Origin: Helicobacteraceae bacterium UBA6016
Lineage (GTDB): Bacteria > Campylobacterota > Campylobacteria > Campylobacterales > UBA6016
DNA: 6,682 nt
Assembly: GCA_002428055.1 (NCBI GenBank)
Contig: DIZY01000087.1
Location: 37,788-44,469 of the forward strand
Reading direction: 5' to 3'
Shown here: one piece after another, positions 1 through 5,731 of the stretch
How the letters are laid out: the number at the start of each line of letters is the position of its first letter
Position numbering within the stretch: the first letter of the stretch is position 1
Position numbers and translations under genes: made by a program
The notes under the pieces: generated by a model
Told to the model about the DNA's origin: nothing
What the model saw: the letters and a program-made list of their open reading frames with translations, nothing else
Databases searched by the model: none

Positions 1-551
1 TTTTTACCCAGTCCCAATGTTTCGTACTCCCCGTCATCGGGTTTGGCGGGTGTAAAATCAGAGAGGTCTATGCCGTTGTGTATCGTAGTAAGCTTTGTTT
101 TGTCTGCATAGTAGATGTGCTCGGCGGTATCGTAGGAAACCGTGACAATTTTATCTGCTATGAAGTTTAGATATTTTTTGAGTCGCACACACCTCTTCTC
201 TTCCGGATTTTCTCGTACAAACCACGCCGTTTTTTTGCTTGTTAGCTTCGCCGCAAGTGCGGGATATTTGTAGTACGGCGTTAGCGTGTTGAGATGAACT
301 ATATCTATGTTTTGCGATACGATAAGCTTGATATAAGCGGCTATCATGCTAAGCCCCAAAAGGCCTTTTTTGCTTATTACAAATACCTCAAACCCTTCTT
401 CCTTTGCCCTCTCTACGATAGGACCGTCTTCGCCGAAGCAAAGAATAGGCTCAAAATAGTTCTTGTCTATGTGTCTTGCTATGTTGAGGCACGATATAGG
501 CGAACCGCCAAGAGCCGCACCGTGTGAGATAAGAAGGATTTTTTTCGTCAT
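1..551 (-). CDS. GT4-type glycosyltransferase, partial (C-terminus beyond left edge)
   Basis: This is a leftward reading frame from an ATG at 551, open to the window edge; 183 complete codons are present. The N-terminus (MTKKILLISHGAALGGSPIS) has the Rossmann strand followed by the Gly-Gly loop (G15-G16) typical of the acceptor domain of GT-B fold, family 4 glycosyltransferases. Residues 85-88 (VHLN) match the usual H-x-N strand end, and residues 157-162 (IHNGID) form the hinge motif that precedes the nucleotide-sugar-binding domain. That C-terminal domain, with the E-x7-E motif, is outside the window, so donor sugar and linkage cannot be guessed. The ATG directly follows the TAA of the upstream gene with no gap. 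A GGAG at 561-558, six bases ahead, is a good ribosome binding site inside the upstream gene, so the two are surely cotranscribed. It likely acts in the cytoplasm or at the inner membrane face on surface glycan assembly. The family assignment is strong; the specific role is unknown. Confidence 0.88.
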   Translation of the reverse strand, partial: MTKKILLISHGAALGGSPISCLNIARHIDKNYFEPILCFGEDGPIVERAKEEGFEVFVISKKGLLGLSMIAAYIKLIVSQNIDIVHLNTLTPYYKYPALAAKLTSKKTAWFVRENPEEKRCVRLKKYLNFIADKIVTVSYDTAEHIYYADKTKLTTIHNGIDLSDFTPAKPDDGEYETLGLGK

Positions 552-1619
552 TTATGACTCCGAGTTGGATTGCATTTTGTATGTTTTAATCATTTCACCT
601 ACAAGATTATCGTAGCTATACCGCTCTTTTACAAAATTCAGCCCATTTTGCGCTATTTGTTCTCTTTCTTGTTCGTTTTGTAGATAGTATCTTGCCTTTT
701 GTATACATTCATCAAGGTCTTTGTAGACTGCTAGATGAGTATTTGGTGTTATCACGGCCTCAAGGTCTTTTGAGCTATCGGTGAGCAAAAAGCTACCGGT
801 TGCCGGAACCTCAAGTATGCGCATATTCATCCCGCTTCTTTTGTCTCCCTCGCCAAAGCCCCAATTTGTAACATTCAAAACTATTCTACTTTGATTATAT
901 AGCAGGTTTAACTTTTCACCCTCGATATAGCTTCCTTTGATACATTTCAAAAGTTTCGGTTTCATGATATTTTTTTTGAGCCATTTACCACCGAATATGG
1001 ATATATTGTCGGTTACTTGCAGTAAAGCCTCAACTATGGTTTGCCTCTTTTTGGACCAGTTGCCGACAAAGCAAATGTCTATTTTTTTGTCTGTAGCCGG
1101 CAGTTTGCAGAAACTATCCGTATCTACGGAGTGGTGCAACAATGAAATATCTTGCCTGCCTCTTTGTTTCGCCGTCTCCACGCAAGAGGAGTTTATAAAA
1201 AAATAGTGTTTGAAGTGGTCTATTTCGGATAGTGCCTCTTCAACCCTCTCCTCCTTCTCGACCCACCAGCCAAAAACCTTGCTTTTACTGGATATATATT
1301 CCAAACTCTCTTTTGAGAAGTTAATACCTCTTATCAGCAAGACTAAATCCGGCTGAAACTCGTCAAATGCTCTAACCAAGTTGGCGCTTCTAAAGTTTTT
1401 GTGCGCAAGAGGATGGCTTGAAAATAGATTTTTATTTTTCGGCACTATTCGAAAGTTGTGTAGCTGTTTGTTGATTTTATTAATTATGTATCTATCGAAC
1501 CAGTGGTTTTTATCTGCAAGGAATATTCGCGACTCTATATTCAATTTTGAAAAAGAAGAGGTCAAATAATTTGCGATAGGAGGTTTTGACGAATATACTA
1601 TTAATACTTTTTTGAGCAC
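552..1619 (-). CDS. CgeB-type glycosyltransferase (GT-B fold)
   Basis: This complete 355-residue protein resembles the CgeB/DUF3880 family of glycosyltransferases, which have a divergent N-terminal half and a conserved C-terminal donor-binding domain (the 'glycosyl transferases group 1_2' type). The N-terminus (LKKVLIVYSS) is a first Rossmann strand. The C-terminal half opens with KIDICFVGNWSKKR, where a VGN strand-turn is typical. At residues 263-281 it has SGMNMRILEVPATGSFLLTD, matching the family's R-x-x-E-x-x-A-x-G-x-F-L-L-T signature with Arg267 and Glu270. The last ~50 residues (Y-S-Y-D-N type end) also fit. No signal peptide or membrane segment is visible, so it is probably cytoplasmic. 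Translation starts at a GTG: an AGGA at 1630-1627 lies seven bases upstream, and the nearby ATG is out of frame. It is first in the leftward pair and abuts the next glycosyltransferase in the same frame, separated only by TAA. The substrate is unknown. Confidence 0.85.
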   Translation of the reverse strand: MLKKVLIVYSSKPPIANYLTSSFSKLNIESRIFLADKNHWFDRYIINKINKQLHNFRIVPKNKNLFSSHPLAHKNFRSANLVRAFDEFQPDLVLLIRGINFSKESLEYISSKSKVFGWWVEKEERVEEALSEIDHFKHYFFINSSCVETAKQRGRQDISLLHHSVDTDSFCKLPATDKKIDICFVGNWSKKRQTIVEALLQVTDNISIFGGKWLKKNIMKPKLLKCIKGSYIEGEKLNLLYNQSRIVLNVTNWGFGEGDKRSGMNMRILEVPATGSFLLTDSSKDLEAVITPNTHLAVYKDLDECIQKARYYLQNEQEREQIAQNGLNFVKERYSYDNLVGEMIKTYKMQSNSES

Positions 1620-1682
1620 AAACGCATCCTAAATTGTATGGAGTTTTAAATTTTGCTTAACTTGATTTTGATGACCCGTTTA

Positions 1683-1706
1683 ATATAATTGAAGGATAAA
1701 TTATAT
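1683..1706. repeat. Perfect inverted repeat, 8-base arms, overlapping both -10 candidates
   Basis: ATATAATT at 1683-1690 and AATTATAT at 1699-1706 are perfect reverse complements separated by the eight bases GAAGGATA. Each arm holds a TATAAT, one reading rightward and one leftward. The arms are pure A/T, so this is not a terminator hairpin. It is either a pair of facing -10 elements, an operator-like site, or an AT-rich coincidence. Confidence 0.5.
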
Positions 1707-1728
1707 CCCAAAGCTGCTGTGCGGCGAT

Positions 1729-1734
1729 GGAGGG
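1729..1734 (+). promoter_or_regulatory. Ribosome binding site deciding a GTG start at 1745
   Basis: GGAGGG lies about ten bases before the in-frame GTG at 1745. The alternative in-frame ATG at 1727 overlaps the edge of this site and has only AAGCTGCTGTGCGGCG before it, with no purine-rich ribosome binding site. The GTG is therefore the better start for the membrane protein gene. Confidence 0.6.
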
Positions 1735-1744
1735 TGAGAGAGGT

Positions 1745-3112
1745 GTGAAGATTTTAAGCATAAAGTATTTTGATAAAGTTAATTTGGAGTCCGCACTCGT
1801 ATGGCTTGTTGGAGCTCTTGTTTTTGTTTGGCCTATTCCTCGCACAAATGCGGTAAGGTATATTTTGATAGCTATTTTGGCGGCTATTTTGTGCTTTTTG
1901 TATGTAAAACGCTTTGATATTAAGGATGTTTTTGCGAATAGACTAACTCTTATTTTTTCGTTATTGCTTGTTTTTCTCACGATTTGGTTTTATATAGTTG
2001 CATTTTTTTTATCTGATTATACGACTCACTCGCTCGAAGAGATAGGTTCTCAGTGGGTGTTGTCGGTTGTTTGCTTTTTTCTTGGATTATTGCTCGCAAA
2101 TACGACGATTTCTAGAGTAAATATTTTGCTCTCCATTTTTATTGCGGTTTCTTTGCATATTTTGTATATATGTTTTGAGGCAGCGTGGCTACTTGCCCAA
2201 AGCGGCGAGATTCAAGACAAGCTAAAAGGACTTACCGGTGGTAGAGATAGGGCAAATGTACTTACAAATATAGCGATTGCAGTATTGCTGAGTGAACTGT
2301 TTTTTAGGCTTATCTATCACAAAACTGTTTTGCCGCTAAAGTCCACGGTTATTGTGGTTGCAACTCTGTTGTCGTTTGCTTCTTTGTTTTTTGAGGGCGC
2401 CAGACTCGGTATTGTCGGAGTTTTTTTTATGTTTTTTACATTGACGGCGCTTGCTTTGTATGCACTTAGACAAAATAAAAACAGGTTTGTGCTTTTTGGA
2501 ATAACTTTATTCGCTTTGGTTGTCGCCATCTCTTTGCTTGCTGCGAATATAAAGATGGATAAGCGTTGGAGTAATTTATTCGAAACTATTCAACTTGCCG
2601 TTGATATAGAAAATAACAAAGGTTGGATAGAGACGGATGCCCATCCCTTGCCAAAACTAAGCGATGGAACTATTGCAAACGAGTCCAACTACAAAAGACC
2701 GGCTTGGATTGCCGCCGGTTTTTCTTTTATAGCAGAATCGCCCCTTGGAAGCGGCTTTGCGAGAGACGCTTTTGGTAGATATAGAACAAAAAAATACCAT
2801 GAGGGTAACCCGGCAAGAGCTGCTCATAGCTCTTTGGTAGATTTTGGCGTTAGCGGTGGAGTTGTCGCCGTCGTGGGTTGGGTTGCATTTTTGCTGGGAC
2901 TCTCTTATGTTGGAGTAAGTGGGTTTGTGAAAAGGCAAAACTACTACTCTCTTTTACTACTTTTTTTGGCGGGCGGTTTTTTCTTTAGGATGTGTATAGA
3001 CGGTATAGCTAGAGACCATATGCTAGAAGAGTTTATGTTTTTGGCGGGTCTGTTTCTTGTTTTTTCGATAAATGCAGACAAAAAGCAGGAGCCTAAACCC
3101 AGTTTTGTGTAA
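1745..3112 (+). CDS. O-antigen ligase/polymerase-family membrane protein (Wzy_C type)
   Basis: This is a 455-residue polytopic inner-membrane protein (461 if the ATG at 1727 were used). About nine hydrophobic segments fill the first 265 residues, then comes a roughly 90-residue hydrophilic loop, presumably periplasmic, followed by two or three more membrane segments. That topology is typical of WaaL ligases and Wzy polymerases. Residues around Arg220 (EGARLGIVG) fit the family's conserved membrane-flanking Arg-x-Gly-type motif. The large loop carries YKRPAWIAAG and a G-S-G-F-A-R-D stretch, ending in HSSLVDFGVSGG with His361, which fits the H-x-S...G-x-x-G signature of the Wzy_C domain. Such proteins either transfer a lipid-linked glycan to lipid A-core (or protein) or polymerise repeat units in the periplasm; sequence alone does not separate these roles. 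It is first in the rightward operon, with Ugd following after 35 bases. The C-terminus is short and Lys-rich. Phe codons are almost all TTT. Confidence 0.85.
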   Translation: MKILSIKYFDKVNLESALVWLVGALVFVWPIPRTNAVRYILIAILAAILCFLYVKRFDIKDVFANRLTLIFSLLLVFLTIWFYIVAFFLSDYTTHSLEEIGSQWVLSVVCFFLGLLLANTTISRVNILLSIFIAVSLHILYICFEAAWLLAQSGEIQDKLKGLTGGRDRANVLTNIAIAVLLSELFFRLIYHKTVLPLKSTVIVVATLLSFASLFFEGARLGIVGVFFMFFTLTALALYALRQNKNRFVLFGITLFALVVAISLLAANIKMDKRWSNLFETIQLAVDIENNKGWIETDAHPLPKLSDGTIANESNYKRPAWIAAGFSFIAESPLGSGFARDAFGRYRTKKYHEGNPARAAHSSLVDFGVSGGVVAVVGWVAFLLGLSYVGVSGFVKRQNYYSLLLLFLAGGFFFRMCIDGIARDHMLEEFMFLAGLFLVFSINADKKQEPKPSFV

Positions 3113-3134
3113 AATCTAAAAAAATATTTTAAGC

Positions 3135-3140
3135 AGAGGT
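3135..3140 (+). promoter_or_regulatory. Ribosome binding site for the TTG start of ugd
   Basis: AGAGGT lies seven to eight bases before a TTG at 3148. No ATG or GTG in the same frame precedes the Rossmann strand KISVIGTGYVGL, so this site and the TTG together define the start. Confidence 0.65.
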
Positions 3141-3147
3141 AGTTATT

Positions 3148-4476
3148 TTGAAGATTTCCGTTATAGGTACCGGATATGTAGGTCTTGTGAGCGGCACTTG
3201 TTTTGCGCAGATGGGCAATAGCGTGACTTGCGTAGATGTCGACGAAAAAAAGATAGAAAAGCTAAATAACGGCGTTATTCCGATATATGAGCCGGGTCTT
3301 GAAGAGATGGTAAAAGAAAACCATAGGCTTGGTACGCTCAAATTCACGACCGAGATTAAAAATGCGGTTGAGGAGTCAGAGGTATGTTTTATTGCCGTAG
3401 GAACGCCTATGGGCGAAGACGGTAGCGCAGACCTCAAGTATGTTTTGGCGGTCGCAAAAAGTATCGGTGAGCATATCGTAAAGCCTCTTGTTGTGGTGGA
3501 CAAATCGACAGTTCCTGTGGGTACGGCAGACAAAGTAAAAGCCCAGATAGCCTCGGAGCTAGCAAGAAGAGGCGTAAGTATAGAGTTTAGCGTTGTCTCC
3601 AACCCGGAGTTTTTGAAAGAGGGTGCGGCGATAGAGGACTTTATGAAGCCGGACCGTGTCGTTATAGGTGCAGACGATGAGTGGGCGATGAAGACGATGA
3701 GAGAGCTTTATGCCCCGTTTACGAGAAGCCATGATAGATTTATTGAGATGGATATTCGCTCCGCTGAGATGACCAAATACGCTGCAAATGCAATGCTTGC
3801 CACAAAAATCAGCTTTATGAATGAGATGTCGCAAATATGCGAAAGAGTCGGTGCAGATGTCAACAAGGTGAGAATCGGCATAGGATCCGATAGCAGAATA
3901 GGGTATAGCTTCATATATCCGGGATGTGGATACGGTGGGAGTTGCTTTCCAAAAGATGTACAAGCATTGGCTAAAAGTGCAAAAGATTACGGCTATACCC
4001 CTAGAATACTGGATGCGGTAGAGGCGGTCAACTATGATCAAAAAACCGTTTTGCCGAGTAAAATCGTTAAAAGATTCGGTGAAAAGCTTGACGGTTTGGT
4101 ATTTGGTGTTTGGGGTCTTAGCTTTAAGCCGGAGACGGACGATATGAGGGAGGCCTCCAGCATTACGCTAATTAAAGAGCTTACCTCAAGGGGCGCAAAA
4201 GTTATTGCGTATGACCCGAAGGCTACGCATGAAGCCGAAAGCTGCTATCTAAAAGATATGCCGAATGTGTCTTATGCACAAAACAAATACGATGCGGTAA
4301 ACGATGCGGATGCGATGATTTTGGTAACGGAGTGGAAAGAGTTTAGGAGTCCTGATTTTTATGAGCTAGCCGATAGACTAAATCAGAAAATAATTTTTGA
4401 CGGTAGAAATCAATATAGCGCCGAAAAACTAAAAGAGCTTGGATTTGAGTACCATCAGATAGGCGTACAAAGTTGA
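3148..4476 (+). CDS. ugd: UDP-glucose 6-dehydrogenase
   Basis: This enzyme oxidises UDP-glucose to UDP-glucuronic acid with two NAD+ in the cytoplasm, supplying a uronic acid donor for surface polysaccharide. The protein has 442 residues, the usual length. The NAD-binding motif is at residues 7-13 (GTGYVGL) and the family's VGTP strand follows near residue 84. STVPVGT and NPEFLKEG are present. Lys220 lies in NAMLATKISFMNE, and the catalytic cysteine is Cys266 in GYGGSCFPKD. The C-terminal domain has FKPETDDMREASS (from residue 326), which contacts UDP-sugar and NAD in this family. All key residues are intact, and GYGGSCFPKD is the UDP-glucose rather than the UDP-HexNAc type. It starts at TTG, immediately before the first Rossmann strand. 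Its TGA stop overlaps the next gene's TTG start by four bases. The gap of 35 bases to the upstream membrane protein gene suggests one operon. Confidence 0.96.
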   Translation: MKISVIGTGYVGLVSGTCFAQMGNSVTCVDVDEKKIEKLNNGVIPIYEPGLEEMVKENHRLGTLKFTTEIKNAVEESEVCFIAVGTPMGEDGSADLKYVLAVAKSIGEHIVKPLVVVDKSTVPVGTADKVKAQIASELARRGVSIEFSVVSNPEFLKEGAAIEDFMKPDRVVIGADDEWAMKTMRELYAPFTRSHDRFIEMDIRSAEMTKYAANAMLATKISFMNEMSQICERVGADVNKVRIGIGSDSRIGYSFIYPGCGYGGSCFPKDVQALAKSAKDYGYTPRILDAVEAVNYDQKTVLPSKIVKRFGEKLDGLVFGVWGLSFKPETDDMREASSITLIKELTSRGAKVIAYDPKATHEAESCYLKDMPNVSYAQNKYDAVNDADAMILVTEWKEFRSPDFYELADRLNQKIIFDGRNQYSAEKLKELGFEYHQIGVQS

Positions 4477-5729
4477 ATAGCAATAAATTAGCGATTATAG
4501 GTCTTGGCTATGTGGGTCTTCCTCTGGCCGTAGAGTTTGGCAAAAAATACTCCGTTTTGGGATTTGACATCAATAAGGAGCGGATAGCAGAGCTTGAGAG
4601 CGGGCACGATAGGACGCTTGAGGTGGATGCGGCAAACCTAAAGTCATCTTCAAACCTCTCCTTCTCATGTGACAAAGCCGATCTAAAGAGCTGCAACATC
4701 TTTATAGTCACGGTTCCCACTCCCGTAGATGAGCACAAACGCCCAGATCTTACACCGCTTGTCAAGGCAAGCGAGACAGTAGGCACGGCTTTGAAAAAAG
4801 GCGACATAGTCATCTATGAAAGCACCGTATATCCGGGATGCACAGAAGAGGAGTGCGTGCCTGTACTTGAGAAGATAAGCGGACTAAAGTTTAACGAAGA
4901 TTTCTTCTGCGGCTACTCTCCCGAGAGAATCAATCCGGGTGACAAAGAGCACACCGTCACCAAAATCCTAAAGGTAACATCCGGCTCTACGCCTGAAATC
5001 GCGGACAGAGTGGACGCTTTATATGCCTCCATCATTACCGCAGGCACATACAAAGCCGCATCAATCAAAGTAGCCGAAGCCGCAAAAGTAATAGAAAACT
5101 CCCAAAGAGATATAAACATAGCCTTTGTAAACGAACTATCTCTCATCTTTAACAAAATGGGGATAGATACGCTAGATGTGCTGGAGGCTGCTGGAACCAA
5201 ATGGAACTTCCTACCGTTTCGTCCCGGACTCGTGGGCGGACACTGTATAGGCGTAGACCCTTACTATCTCACATTCAAAGCCGAAAGCCTTGGCTATCAC
5301 CCCGAGGTCATCCTTGCGGGAAGAAGGATAAACGACAACATGGGCGCTTATGTCGCCAAAGAGGTCGTAAAACTGCTCATCAAAAAATCCCATAAGGTAG
5401 ACGGCGCAAAAGTGCTTGTACTGGGCATAACCTTTAAAGAAAACTGCCCTGATATACGAAATTCCAGAGTCATCGATGTCATAAGTGAACTAAAAGACTT
5501 TGGGTGCAGTGTGGATATATATGATCCTTGGGCTGACGAGGTAGAGGTAAAACATGAATACGGCGTGTCTTTGACAAAAGAGCCGAAAGACAAATATGAC
5601 GCCGTAGTGCTTGCAGTGGCGCACAAAGAGTTTAAAGCTATAAATATGGAGTCCTTAATAAGACAAGACGGTGTTATTTACGACATCAAAGGATTTTTAC
5701 CGCAAGGCGTTGCGGACAAAAGGCTTTAA
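4473..5729 (+). CDS. tviB: UDP-N-acetylhexosamine 6-dehydrogenase, TviB/WbpO type
   Basis: This enzyme oxidises C6 of UDP-GlcNAc or UDP-GalNAc to the uronic acid, as in Vi antigen (TviB), Pseudomonas O6 (WbpO) and staphylococcal capsule (CapL) pathways. The 418 residues match the family length. The NAD loop is GLGYVGLP (residues 10-17). PTPVDEHKRPDLTPL, STVYPGCTEEECVP and YSPERINPGD follow. Lys205 lies in AAKVIENSQRDINIAFVNE, and catalytic Cys258 in GLVGGHCIGVDPYYLT. The C-terminal domain carries KENCPDIRNSR (from Glu323). The stretch KWNFLPFRPG just before the cysteine motif is characteristic of TviB rather than WecC. Which epimer is used cannot be read from sequence, and no TviC/WbpP epimerase gene is in the window. 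The TTG start sits within ugd's stop (TTGA overlap), preceded by a modest AGATAGG-like site, so translation is probably coupled. The middle of the gene uses more TTC and other C-ending codons than its ends. Confidence 0.93.
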   Translation: MNSNKLAIIGLGYVGLPLAVEFGKKYSVLGFDINKERIAELESGHDRTLEVDAANLKSSSNLSFSCDKADLKSCNIFIVTVPTPVDEHKRPDLTPLVKASETVGTALKKGDIVIYESTVYPGCTEEECVPVLEKISGLKFNEDFFCGYSPERINPGDKEHTVTKILKVTSGSTPEIADRVDALYASIITAGTYKAASIKVAEAAKVIENSQRDINIAFVNELSLIFNKMGIDTLDVLEAAGTKWNFLPFRPGLVGGHCIGVDPYYLTFKAESLGYHPEVILAGRRINDNMGAYVAKEVVKLLIKKSHKVDGAKVLVLGITFKENCPDIRNSRVIDVISELKDFGCSVDIYDPWADEVEVKHEYGVSLTKEPKDKYDAVVLAVAHKEFKAINMESLIRQDGVIYDIKGFLPQGVADKRL

Positions 5730-5731
5730 AA

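Larger units (their letters stand above)
1620..1744. promoter_or_regulatory. Divergent promoter region between the two transcription units
   Basis: This AT-rich intergenic stretch must contain the promoters for both the leftward glycosyltransferase pair and the rightward operon. For the rightward direction there is a TTGATT at 1662-1667 and a perfect TATAAT at 1684-1689 with a 16-base spacer, predicting a start near 1696 and a leader of about 50 bases. For the leftward direction the best -10 element is a TATAAT on the minus strand at 1705-1700, with no recognisable -35. This is tolerable if the host is a Campylobacterota species, where -35 elements are weakly conserved. A TACAAT at 1638-1633 (minus) is too close to the GTG at 1619 to leave room for the ribosome binding site. 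These are motif matches by eye; no start site is proven. Confidence 0.5.

Noticed and set aside
294..527. Plus-strand 77-codon frame near the left edge
   Set aside because: It lies antisense to the partial GT4 gene, whose GG loop and IHNGID motif show the true coding strand.
937..1569. Plus-strand open frames of 89 and 62 codons opposite the CgeB-type gene
   Set aside because: They are antisense shadows without domain features; the minus-strand protein has clear family motifs throughout.
1633..1638. TACAAT on the minus strand as leftward -10 element
   Set aside because: Transcription would start near 1626, after the ribosome binding site at 1630-1627, leaving it out of the mRNA.
1727..1744. 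ATG at 1727 as start of the membrane protein
   Set aside because: It has no upstream ribosome site and overlaps the GGAGGG that serves the in-frame GTG at 1745; it remains a possible alternative.
1657..1980. Minus-strand frame of 107 codons spanning the divergent promoter region
   Set aside because: It overlaps the 5' end of the membrane protein gene and the promoter region; its translation is low-complexity and basic with no recognisable fold.
3113..3147. Possible terminator between the membrane protein gene and ugd
   Set aside because: The only symmetry is a short A/T run (AAAATATTTT) without a GC stem; readthrough into ugd is more likely.
3129..4041. Two long minus-strand frames (157 and 160 codons) opposite ugd
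   Set aside because: They lie wholly antisense to a gene with intact catalytic motifs, have no recognisable domain and mirror codon bias of the real gene.
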